This document shows positions 1 to 5,000 of a DNA stretch of 8,204 nucleotides, piece after piece; the stretch's first letter is position 1, and each line of letters begins with the position of its first letter. This DNA is from DATLTV01 sp035533375 (lineage in GTDB: Bacteria > Patescibacteriota > Minisyncoccia > UBA6257 > 2-01-FULL-56-20). Both the position numbers and the translations under genes were made by a program. The notes under the pieces are model-generated. The model made no database searches and was not told the DNA's origin. It was given only the letters and a program-made list of their open reading frames with translations. The DNA lies in the NCBI GenBank assembly GCA_035533375.1, contig DATLTV010000041.1:1-8204 (forward strand), in the 5' to 3' direction.

Positions 1-199
1 AGGCGAGAGTCTCCCATACAAGTGCTTCGAACCCTTCCCATAGATTCGGAAAAGGAATGTTTCGCTCGAAACACCAGCTCCACATACCTATGAGTACGGG
101 TCGAAGCAGGGCGCGGGTAATTCTGAATATCAGCCGAAACGAGATACTCGCAGCGACCAACAAAAAAGCGACTGACAATGCGATTTTTAGGAGCAGCAT
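1..199 (-). CDS. Unrecognised membrane-anchored protein, N-terminal part only
   Basis: The reverse strand is open from an ATG at 199 to the window edge, giving 66 codons with no stop; the gene continues outside the window. The product starts with MLLLKIALSVAFLLV, one hydrophobic segment (about residues 6-20), followed by basic residues (R22, R26, R29, R33) and an aromatic-rich stretch with WSW, PNLW and VW. This suggests an N-terminal membrane anchor or uncleaved signal with the positive patch on the cytoplasmic side. The start at 199 was chosen because GGAGGT lies directly upstream (203-208) and a near-consensus promoter (228-256) would start transcription near 221. The in-frame ATG at 211 would leave almost no leader and has no SD. 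I do not recognise a family. It is divergent from the 362-628 gene. Confidence 0.6.
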   Translation of the reverse strand, partial: MLLLKIALSVAFLLVAASISFRLIFRITRALLRPVLIGMWSWCFERNIPFPNLWEGFEALVWETLA

Positions 200-227
200 A
201 GAACCTCCCATGGCACGAACTGTGGAG

Positions 228-256
228 AGCATAAAGTAATATGCATATTTTGTCAA
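228..256 (-). promoter_or_regulatory. Sigma70-type promoter of the minus-strand membrane protein
   Basis: On the minus strand, TTGACA (251-256) is separated by exactly 17 nt from TATGCT (228-233). The -35 is a perfect consensus match. The predicted start near 221 leaves a leader of about 20 nt containing GGAGGT before the ATG at 199. Confidence 0.75.
238..249. repeat. 12-bp perfect palindrome inside promoter spacer
   Basis: AATATGCATATT is a perfect palindrome lying wholly between the -35 and -10 boxes of the minus-strand promoter. A repressor operator is a possible reading, but an AT-rich palindrome of this length can also occur by chance. Confidence 0.4.
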
Positions 257-344
257 TAGTTTTATCGCTGGATTCACGCATCCAACGCAACGATCCAAAA
301 ACATATATCTTCATCGCCCTCGTTCTTTTCTTCGAATCAAAATT

Positions 345-353
345 TGTTATTCT
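345..353 (+). promoter_or_regulatory. Extended -10 promoter of the first small Cys4 gene
   Basis: TGTTATTCT has the TGn extension plus a -10 hexamer (TATTCT, 348-353). No good -35 is visible 16-18 nt upstream. The hexamer ends 8 nt before the ATG at 362, so transcription would begin at or next to the start codon. Confidence 0.55.
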
Positions 354-361
354 AAGTGCAT

Positions 362-628
362 ATGATTTCCACGACTCTCGAAAAAGCAATGCGCTATGCG
401 AAGGAAAACCGCATCCCTCGGGTGATCGAGATCAAGTGCCCGCGGCCTTCGTGCGGAAAAACGATGTTCGCGATAACCGACGACGACAAGCATGAGCACG
501 CGGCGTGGCTCGAGCAGTTCAAGCGGGAGCGTTCGAAGCGCCACGTCTACTGCAAGTATTGTGCGTACGGGGCGATGGGCAACTCGGAAAACGATTTCAA
601 ATTCGTTACACATATGCCGCCCCCTTAA
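362..628 (+). CDS. Small Cys4 (putative zinc-binding) protein, function unknown
   Basis: An 88-residue protein. It carries a C-P-R-P-S-C pair (C26 and C31, spacing CX4C) and a C-K-Y-C pair (C64 and C67, CX2C), with a charged helical stretch rich in His, Lys, Arg and Glu between them. Two cysteine pairs about 33 residues apart suggest one structural zinc site, as in small zinc-ribbon or treble-clef proteins; metal binding is inferred. There is no signal peptide or membrane segment, so it is probably cytoplasmic. A GTG at 356 is in frame, but it lies only 2 nt after the -10 box and would fall outside the transcript, so ATG 362 is preferred. There is no SD. It is a single-gene unit ended by the terminator at 683-720. 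A second Cys4 gene of similar size and start type lies at 3498-3767. The family is not recognised. Confidence 0.7.
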   Translation: MISTTLEKAMRYAKENRIPRVIEIKCPRPSCGKTMFAITDDDKHEHAAWLEQFKRERSKRHVYCKYCAYGAMGNSENDFKFVTHMPPP

Positions 629-665
629 AAGGCTTTTAAAGGGAATATATTCTTGGAAGCATGGA

Positions 666-720
666 TCCTCGCCTTCGCGAGGACGACCCCGAAAGGCGCT
701 GCGCCTTTCGGGGTCGTTTT
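666..720 (+). terminator. Strong intrinsic terminator preceded by a smaller hairpin
   Basis: The main stem pairs ACGACCCCGAAAGGCG (683-698) with its exact complement at 702-717 (16 bp, 3-nt loop), followed by a short T tract that starts in the stem end (717-720, then GCATTTT). Just upstream, TCCTCG (666-671) pairs with CGAGGA (678-683), sharing one base with the main stem, so the two hairpins abut. It ends the transcript of the 362-628 gene and insulates secD. Confidence 0.88.
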
Positions 721-737
721 GCATTTTAAAACGCATC

Positions 738-746
738 TGTTATACT
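738..746 (+). promoter_or_regulatory. Extended -10 promoter of secD-secF
   Basis: TGTTATACT combines the TGn extension with TATACT (741-746). A weak -35, TTTGCA (718-723, 17-nt spacer), overlaps the tail of the preceding terminator. Only 7 nt separate the -10 box from the secD ATG, predicting a leaderless secD mRNA. Confidence 0.7.
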
Positions 747-753
747 CATTTTC

Positions 754-2025
754 ATGCGCCGAAATCCAGGCCTCTTTTTAACATTGATCGTGGTCCTTGC
801 CGTTCTCGCGGGCATTTTTGTGTACCCCAAATGGATTGGGGCGAAATGGGAGCCGTGGAAGCTCGGGCTTGATCTTGTGGGCGGCAGCCACCTCGTATAC
901 CAGATCGACCTTTCGCAGGTCTCTTCCACGGACCAGGGTTCGGTTGTGGACGGCCTCCGCGACGTCATCGAAAAGCGCGTAAACCTCTTTGGCGTCGCCG
1001 AACCCCAGATTTACACGACGACGGGGCAGGGCCAGGCGCAACTCATCGTCGACCTTGCGGGCGTGAACAACCTGAGCGACGCGATCAATGAGATCGGCAC
1101 GACGCCACTCCTCGATTTCCGCGACGTCCGGCAGGAAGGCTCAAGCACCACGTACGTCCCTACGAATCTCACCGGCCGCTACATTACGGGCGCGCAGCTC
1201 GAGTTCGATCCGACGACGCATGCGCCGCAGGTCGGCATCACGTTCAATGCCGCCGGTGCGCAGATTTTTTCCGAAATGACGAAAGTGGATGTCGGCAAAC
1301 CGATCGCGATCTTCCTCGATGGCAATTTGATCGAAGCCCCGGTCGTGCAGGAGCAGATTACGGGCGGGCAGGCCGTGATTACGGGTAATTTCACGATCGC
1401 GGATGCGAACCAGCTTGTCTCGCGCTTCAACGCGGGTGCGCTTCCGGCGCCGATCACTTTGATCAACCAGCAGACGGTGAGCGCGAGCCTCGGCTCCGAT
1501 TCACTGAACAAAGTCGTCCTCGCGGGTATCATCGGCACATTGCTCGTCATGATCTTCATGATTATGTATTACCGCAGGCTCGGAGTGTTCGCCGCGTTTT
1601 CGCTCGTGATCTACATCGCGCTCACCCTCGGCCTCTTCAAGCTCATCCCTATCACCCTCAGTCTTTCGGGCCTCGCCGGTTTCATTCTCACGATAGGCAT
1701 GGCCGTCGACGCCAACATCCTCATTTTCGAACGCATCAAAGAAGAGCGGAAGCGCGGACTCTCGAAAGGTTCCGCCACCGAGGAAGGATTCCGCAGGGCG
1801 TGGCCTTCGATCCGCGATTCGAACACATCCACTATTATTACGGCGTTCATCCTCTATTTCTTCACTTCGAGCTTCGTGCAGGGCTTCGCGCTCACGCTCG
1901 GCCTCGGCGTCGTCATGAGCCTCTTCAGCGCCATCACGACGACGCGCCTCTTCCTTCGTGTTTTTTCGAAAGACGACAAGCCGGCCTCGCTGCAGCCGTC
2001 GCTCAAAACGCAGCCAAGCGCATAA
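754..2025 (+). CDS. secD: Protein translocase subunit SecD
   Basis: SecD pairs with SecF as the accessory complex of the SecYEG translocon and uses the proton gradient to help release and pull exported proteins on the outer face of the cytoplasmic membrane. The 423-residue product shows the family order: TM1 (about 7-25), the signature LGLDLVGG (37-44), an extracytoplasmic P1 region (about 30-250), then five more membrane segments (about 254-272, 277-297, 301-323, 358-375, 377-400). TM4 contains GMAVDANILIFERIKEE; D319 aligns with the conserved TM4 aspartate linked to proton transport, and N321 and the FERIKEER stretch are typical. It is much shorter than E. coli SecD (about 615 residues), mainly through a smaller extracytoplasmic part; this is common outside Proteobacteria. 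No SD precedes the ATG, which sits 7 nt after the -10 box. secF follows after 11 nt. Confidence 0.96.
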   Translation: MRRNPGLFLTLIVVLAVLAGIFVYPKWIGAKWEPWKLGLDLVGGSHLVYQIDLSQVSSTDQGSVVDGLRDVIEKRVNLFGVAEPQIYTTTGQGQAQLIVDLAGVNNLSDAINEIGTTPLLDFRDVRQEGSSTTYVPTNLTGRYITGAQLEFDPTTHAPQVGITFNAAGAQIFSEMTKVDVGKPIAIFLDGNLIEAPVVQEQITGGQAVITGNFTIADANQLVSRFNAGALPAPITLINQQTVSASLGSDSLNKVVLAGIIGTLLVMIFMIMYYRRLGVFAAFSLVIYIALTLGLFKLIPITLSLSGLAGFILTIGMAVDANILIFERIKEERKRGLSKGSATEEGFRRAWPSIRDSNTSTIITAFILYFFTSSFVQGFALTLGLGVVMSLFSAITTTRLFLRVFSKDDKPASLQPSLKTQPSA

Positions 2026-2036
2026 CCTAAAAAACC

Positions 2037-2960
2037 ATGCTGAACATCGTCGGACGCAAAAAAATATGGTTCTCGATCTCGGGTCTTTTGGTGGGCGCCG
2101 CGATCGTCGCGATCGTTCTGTTCGGCTTCAGGGAAGGGGTTGACCTCGCCGGCGGCACGCTTTGGGAATTCAACGTCGTGGGCACCGCGCCCACGGTCGC
2201 GCAGGTACAGAACGTTTTCACGAACGATCTCAAGCTTCCCGACGTGACGGTGAATTATGATTCGCTCCACCAGACTTTCCTCGTGCGCCTCGGCGAAGTA
2301 AATGAAACGAATCACGAGAGCTATCTCGCGACGCTCGCGAATCCGAACGAACTCCCGGCACTCAAGGAATCGAGCTTCCAGTCGATCGGCCCATCGATCG
2401 GCGCGGCGCTCCGGAAGAATGCGCTCATCGCCATATTCCTCGTGCTCCTCGGCATCTCGCTCTACATCGCTTTCGCTTTCCGCAAAGCATCCCGGCCGGT
2501 CAGTTCCTGGAAATACGGATGGATGACGCTTCTTACGCTTTTCCACGACGTCGCGATCCCGGCCGGGCTCCTCGCGGTGCTCGGGCACTATTTGGGGGTT
2601 GAGATCGACAGTAATTTCATCGTGGCAATTTTGGTCGTCATGGGTTTTTCCGTGCACGACACGATCGTCGTGTTCGACCGCATCCGCGAGAATGTCATCC
2701 TGAACCGCGGCAAGGAGAAATTCGATACGGTCGTGAATACGAGCGTGAACCAAACCCTTGCGCGTTCGGTGAACACTTCACTCACTTTAATTTTGGTGCT
2801 TCTCGCACTGTACTTTACGGGCCCCGCCGATCTGCAATACTTTGTGCTCACGCTTCTTGTCGGCGTCACGACCGGTATTTACTCGTCGATCTTTATCGCG
2901 AGTCCGGGGCTCGTGCTCATGATCCCGAAGGAAACCGTTGTTAAGGTGCGCAAGTCGTAG
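2037..2960 (+). CDS. secF: Protein translocase subunit SecF
   Basis: SecF is the partner of SecD in proton-driven protein export. The 307-residue product, close to the usual family length, has TM1 (about 10-30), the signature GVDLAGG (34-40), an extracytoplasmic domain (about 31-127) and five further membrane segments (about 129-147, 163-183, 190-212, 245-262, 267-295). The H170-D171 pair in TM3, GFSVHDTIVVFDR (203-215, with D208 and D214-R215) and the loop NQTLARSVNTSLT (238-250, with R243 in place of the usual SRT-type arginine) are family hallmarks. It starts 11 nt after the secD stop with only CCTAAAAAACC between and no SD, so translation probably depends on coupling to secD or on an unstructured start region. 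The order secD-secF in one transcript is the usual one. A modest terminator follows at 2996-3016. Confidence 0.95.
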   Translation: MLNIVGRKKIWFSISGLLVGAAIVAIVLFGFREGVDLAGGTLWEFNVVGTAPTVAQVQNVFTNDLKLPDVTVNYDSLHQTFLVRLGEVNETNHESYLATLANPNELPALKESSFQSIGPSIGAALRKNALIAIFLVLLGISLYIAFAFRKASRPVSSWKYGWMTLLTLFHDVAIPAGLLAVLGHYLGVEIDSNFIVAILVVMGFSVHDTIVVFDRIRENVILNRGKEKFDTVVNTSVNQTLARSVNTSLTLILVLLALYFTGPADLQYFVLTLLVGVTTGIYSSIFIASPGLVLMIPKETVVKVRKS

Positions 2961-2995
2961 CGGAACCCGCCTCGGCTCAAACGCGAGAATCGTAT

Positions 2996-3016
2996 CAATC
3001 GTCGGATTGCGTTTTT
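2996..3016 (+). terminator. Possible weak terminator after secF
   Basis: CAATC (2996-3000) and GATTG (3005-3009) form a 5-bp stem with a GTCG loop, followed by CG and five T (3012-3016). The stem is short, so termination is plausible but not assured. The next promoter begins 3 nt later. Confidence 0.4.
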
Positions 3017-3018
3017 GC

Positions 3019-3047
3019 TTGACAAAATCGTGGAAATAGAATATGCT
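3019..3047 (+). promoter_or_regulatory. Sigma70-type promoter of the 3083 gene
   Basis: TTGACA (3019-3024), a 17-nt spacer and TATGCT (3042-3047). Both hexamers and the spacing are identical to those of the minus-strand promoter at 228-256. The transcript would start near 3054 and carry a leader of about 30 nt with a strong SD. Confidence 0.8.
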
Positions 3048-3082
3048 TTGGAGTAGTAAATGGGTTTACGAGGAGGATCATC

Positions 3083-3403
3083 GTGCCGACATCAAAGTTC
3101 AGTAAACGGGTTGCGAAGAACTTCGAAGAAAAACGATTGAAATTCGTCGAATCGTGTGCGGGCGAATACCGGGCCGACAGCCGGATTGCGTGCATCGTCC
3201 TTAAACGCGGGAGCTGGTTCGGTATCATGCCCCCTTCGCTCGCGATTACCGATCGTGTCACGCGGAAAGAATATCGGGAGCGATCATACCGCCTGCTTCC
3301 GCTTCTCGCCGCCGTCCGATTCCAATTTTTATCGCGGAAAGCGGACGAAAGGCTTCGGCATGTTTTCGGATTGCACAACGCAGTCCGCACCCAGCAAGCC
3401 TAG
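3083..3403 (+). CDS. Unrecognised small basic protein
   Basis: A 106-residue protein starting with GTG. The start is well supported: AGGAGG (3071-3076) lies 6 nt upstream, in the leader of a near-consensus promoter, and a clean terminator follows the stop. The product is rich in Arg and Lys throughout, with a charged N-terminal third (about 1-24), a hydrophobic-aromatic centre (IACIVLKRGSWFGIMPPSL, 35-53) and an Arg-rich C-terminal half (residues 58-103). There is no signal peptide, no clear membrane segment and no metal-site cysteine pairs (only C25 and C37). The basic character would suit nucleic-acid or ribosome binding, but that is a guess and no family is recognised. It forms its own transcription unit between secF and the second Cys4 gene. 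A competing reading frame at 3156-3491 lacks these signals and runs through the terminator. Confidence 0.68.
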   Translation: MPTSKFSKRVAKNFEEKRLKFVESCAGEYRADSRIACIVLKRGSWFGIMPPSLAITDRVTRKEYRERSYRLLPLLAAVRFQFLSRKADERLRHVFGLHNAVRTQQA

Positions 3404-3422
3404 AATCCAAAGCCGTTCATCG

Positions 3423-3451
3423 GACCGATGCACAAACATCGGTCTTTTTTT
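3423..3451 (+). terminator. Intrinsic terminator of the 3083 gene
   Basis: GACCGATG (3423-3430) pairs perfectly with CATCGGTC (3437-3444) around a CACAAA loop and is followed by seven T (3445-3451). It begins 19 nt after the stop codon. Confidence 0.9.
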
Positions 3452-3459
3452 ATCGGCAT

Positions 3460-3488
3460 TTGTTTTGCCGCGCGTTTGCGCTTATAAT
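3460..3488 (+). promoter_or_regulatory. Promoter of the second small Cys4 gene
   Basis: TTGTTT (3460-3465), a 17-nt spacer and a perfect TATAAT (3483-3488). Only 9 nt separate the -10 box from the ATG at 3498, so the mRNA is predicted to be leaderless or nearly so. Confidence 0.75.
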
Positions 3489-3497
3489 TGAATTACC

Positions 3498-3767
3498 ATG
3501 AAATTCAAAGAAGGCGGGCGTTATCACGAGCGAAAACCGGAGCTGGAAGGATTCGAACGGTTCAAGAGCGAAATCCGCAACTGGATGTCGATCGGGGACG
3601 ATGATTATTGCGGCCGTTGCTGGCTTGGCAAATCGAACAACGGCATTTCTCCGAAAGAAAAAGCCGCCGCTCGCTCGACGGCCGAATTCGCCGAAAAAAG
3701 AAAAGGAACCGAAGGCTGGTCGGCGATATGCGAGGAGTGCGGGAAGGAAGTGTATGTCCGCGAGTGA
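3498..3767 (+). CDS. Small Cys4 (putative zinc-binding) protein, function unknown
   Basis: An 89-residue, highly charged protein with two CX2C pairs: C-G-R-C (C38 and C41) and C-E-E-C-G-K (C78 to K83). The second knuckle (CxxCGK) is typical of zinc ribbons. The stretch between (about 45-74) is Lys, Glu and Ala rich and contains PKEKAAARSTAEFAEKRK, probably helical. A single zinc site formed by both pairs is inferred from the cysteine pattern only. No signal peptide or membrane segment is seen. It starts 9 nt after TATAAT with no SD. It ends in a TGA that cannot be read through without leaving the zinc-ribbon pattern, so TGA is a stop here. It resembles the 362-628 gene in size, cysteine layout and start type, but I see no clear sequence similarity beyond the cysteines. 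Confidence 0.72.
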   Translation: MKFKEGGRYHERKPELEGFERFKSEIRNWMSIGDDDYCGRCWLGKSNNGISPKEKAAARSTAEFAEKRKGTEGWSAICEECGKEVYVRE

Positions 3768-3811
3768 GCGCGTGTATTTTTTTACGCGCAAGCACCTGAT
3801 TTTTTCCTATA

Positions 3812-3923
3812 GCGCAGGTTTTCATTCCTGAAGAGGTTATCGGAGGTTGCGAAGGCAGCCGAGATACAGGGCCGATCGCACAAGCGATCGAGCCCGGCTT
3901 TTCAGGAATGAAAACCGGAGCGC
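3812..3923. repeat. Long inverted repeat enclosing two hairpins (candidate structured RNA)
   Basis: GGTTTTCATTCCTGAA (3817-3832) is repeated as an exact reverse complement at 3901-3916. GCGC (3812-3815 and 3920-3923) extends the pairing beyond a small internal loop. Inside are two more hairpins. The first is TCGG-AGG-TTGC (3840-3850) with loop GAAG and GCAG-CCGA (3855-3862), including one G-U pair. The second is GGGC-CGATCGC (3869-3879) with loop ACAA and GCGATCG-A-GCCC (3884-3895). Together this would be a three-way junction of about 110 nt. It lies after the 3498-3767 gene and ends 1 nt before the -35 box of the str promoter. No T tract follows, so it is not a standard terminator, and no convincing promoter lies just upstream. 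No known RNA family is recognised. It could also be a palindromic genomic repeat. Confidence 0.6.
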
Positions 3924-3924
3924 G

Positions 3925-3968
3925 TTGACAGCCACAGGGCTTTCCTTTATCATTGTTTCTTGTATACT
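3925..3968 (+). promoter_or_regulatory. Promoter region of the str operon (rpsL-rpsG-fusA)
   Basis: The best match is TTGACA (3925-3930), a 17-nt spacer and TATCAT (3948-3953), giving a start near 3960. A second -10-like box, TATACT (3963-3968), lies 15 nt downstream and lacks a good -35; it would start transcription near 3975. The resulting rpsL leader is about 50-65 nt and contains the tandem repeat at 3987-4018. Confidence 0.7.
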
Positions 3969-3986
3969 AAGTGTGCGTTGGTTCGT

Positions 3987-4018
3987 AGCCTACAAGCCTA
4001 CGAGCTTACGAGCTATTT
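3987..4018 (+). repeat. 8-bp degenerate tandem repeat in the rpsL leader
   Basis: Consecutive units AGCCTACA, AGCCTACG and AGCTTACG, then AGCTATTT as a partial fourth copy, run almost to the rpsL start, from which they are separated by T residues. There is no SD between the array and the ATG at 4024. Confidence 0.75.
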
Positions 4019-4023
4019 TTTTT

Positions 4024-4434
4024 ATGCCTACTATCGGACAGTTGATTAAAAAAGGGCGGCAGCCGCTGAAGTCGAAGACGAAGTCTCCGGCCCTGTCTTT
4101 TTATTTCAATTCGATCAAGAACGCGCCGGTCGATTCCGGATCGCCTTTCAAGCGCGGTGTGTGCCTCAAGGTCTTCACAACGACTCCCAAAAAACCGAAC
4201 TCGGCGCTTCGCAAGGTCGCCCGCGTGCGGCTTACGAATGGCATGGAGATTACGGCTTACATCCCGGGCGAAAAACACACGCTCCAGGAGCACTCTATAG
4301 TAGTCGTGCGCGGCGGTCGCGTGAAGGACCTGCCGGGCGTGCGCTACCACATCGTTCGTGGCGTTTTGGATACGACGGGCGTCGAAGGCAGGAGACAGCA
4401 ACGGTCGAAGTACGGAGCGAAGACGCCTAAATAA
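4024..4434 (+). CDS. rpsL: Small ribosomal subunit protein S12
   Basis: S12 lines the decoding centre of the 30S subunit and contributes to tRNA selection accuracy. The 136-residue product has PFKRGVC (41-47), TTTPKKPNSALRKVARVRLTNG (52-73), LQEHS (87-91), GGRVKDLPGVRYH (97-109) and RSKYG near the C-terminus. K57 and K101 correspond to lysines where streptomycin-resistance changes occur, and both are the sensitive form. D102 is the site that is methylthiolated by RimO in other bacteria. Against E. coli S12 (124 residues) there is an insertion of about 12-13 residues (about 26-41) between PAL and KRGVC; I associate this with CPR S12. The start at 4024 gives the canonical MPTIGQLIKKGR N-terminus. 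The frame is open back to 3847, but that region holds the promoter and repeats. No SD is present. First gene of the str operon. Confidence 0.97.
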   Translation: MPTIGQLIKKGRQPLKSKTKSPALSFYFNSIKNAPVDSGSPFKRGVCLKVFTTTPKKPNSALRKVARVRLTNGMEITAYIPGEKHTLQEHSIVVVRGGRVKDLPGVRYHIVRGVLDTTGVEGRRQQRSKYGAKTPK

Positions 4435-4451
4435 ATCAGAAATCCGAAGCA

Positions 4452-4513
4452 CGAAATCCGAAATAAATTCGAATATTCGAAAGTTTATAAATTAGATATT
4501 GTTTCGGATTTCG
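4452..4513. repeat. Inverted repeat with inner palindrome in the rpsL-rpsG spacer
   Basis: CGAAATCCGAAA (4452-4463) is matched exactly by TTTCGGATTTCG (4502-4513). Between them TTCGAATATTCGAA (4468-4481) is a perfect 14-bp palindrome. The 98-nt spacer (4435-4532) is largely built of degenerate units beginning with CGAA (4445, 4452, 4459, 4470, 4478), spaced mostly 7-8 nt apart, and TTCG on the far side. There is no SD before rpsG. Confidence 0.75.
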
Positions 4514-4532
4514 ATATTCGAGCTTAAATCCT

Positions 4533-5000
4533 ATGCGTAAAAAACGAGTTTACAAAAAATATCATACTCCCGACCTCCGGTTCGATCGCATCGAACTCGG
4601 CAGGTTCATTAACTACGTGATGCAGGACGGCAAGAAATCGACGGCGGAAAAGATCGTCTACGACGCCATGGAGCGCATCAAGGAAACGACGAAGGGCGAC
4701 CCGATAAAAGTATTCGAGAAAGCGCTCGAGAACGCCTCGCCGATGCTCGAAGTGAAATCGCGGCGCGTGGGCGGCGCGAACTATCAGGTGCCGATGGAGG
4801 TGCGTCCCGAACGCAAGTTCATGCTCGCCGTGCGCTGGATCATCGCCGCCGCGCGTGCGCGCAAAGGAAAAGGGATGGCGGAAAAATTGGCCGAAGAATT
4901 GATGCTCGCTTCAAAGAACGAAGGCAATGCGATCAAGAAAAAATTAGACACGCACCGGATGGCCGAAGCGAACAGGGCGTTTGCGCACTTCGCCAGATAG
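4533..5000 (+). CDS. rpsG: Small ribosomal subunit protein S7
   Basis: S7 nucleates assembly of the 30S head by binding the 3' domain of 16S rRNA and contacts the E-site tRNA and mRNA exit. The 155-residue length matches the usual 155-156. Hallmarks include the basic N-terminus MRKKRVYKKY, GRFINYVMQDGKKSTAEKIVYDA (23-45), the strongly conserved RRVGGANYQVPMEV (77-90) followed by RPERK, RWIIAAARARKGKGMAEKLAEEL (101-123), and the C-terminal HRMAEANRAFAHFAR. In the str operon of other bacteria S7 represses its own translation by binding mRNA near its start; the paired spacer at 4452-4513 is a position where such control could act, but nothing in the sequence proves it. No SD precedes the ATG. 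The TAG stop is itself part of the next spacer's repeat. Confidence 0.97.
   Translation: MRKKRVYKKYHTPDLRFDRIELGRFINYVMQDGKKSTAEKIVYDAMERIKETTKGDPIKVFEKALENASPMLEVKSRRVGGANYQVPMEVRPERKFMLAVRWIIAAARARKGKGMAEKLAEELMLASKNEGNAIKKKLDTHRMAEANRAFAHFAR

Noticed and set aside
57..239. Plus-strand 60-aa reading frame
   Set aside because: It opposes the minus-strand membrane gene, which has its own promoter, SD and signal-like N-terminus; the plus frame has none of these.
356..361. GTG at 356 as the start of the first Cys4 gene
   Set aside because: It begins 2 nt after the -10 hexamer and would lie upstream of the predicted transcript start.
241..495. Plus-strand 84-aa reading frame overlapping the first Cys4 gene
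   Set aside because: No SD; it overlaps a frame with paired cysteines, an extended -10 box at leaderless spacing and a matching terminator.
1854..2753. Minus-strand 299-aa open frame antisense to secD/secF
   Set aside because: It is a shadow of two intact conserved genes, with no promoter or SD.
3768..3789. GCGCGT/ACGCGC inverted repeat as terminator of the second Cys4 gene
   Set aside because: The T run lies in the loop rather than after the stem. A 4-bp CGCG hairpin before that T run (3759-3772) is too weak to call.
3840..3862. Possible SRP RNA helix 8 (AGG opposite GCAG, GAAG loop)
   Set aside because: The conserved GGAA-type tetraloop and AGCAG strand are absent, and the hairpin is not at the tip of a single rod; it sits beside another hairpin.
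3847..4023. In-frame upstream extension of rpsL by 59 codons
   Set aside because: It contains part of the inverted repeat, the str promoter boxes and the 8-bp repeats, and it would precede the canonical MPTIGQL N-terminus of S12.
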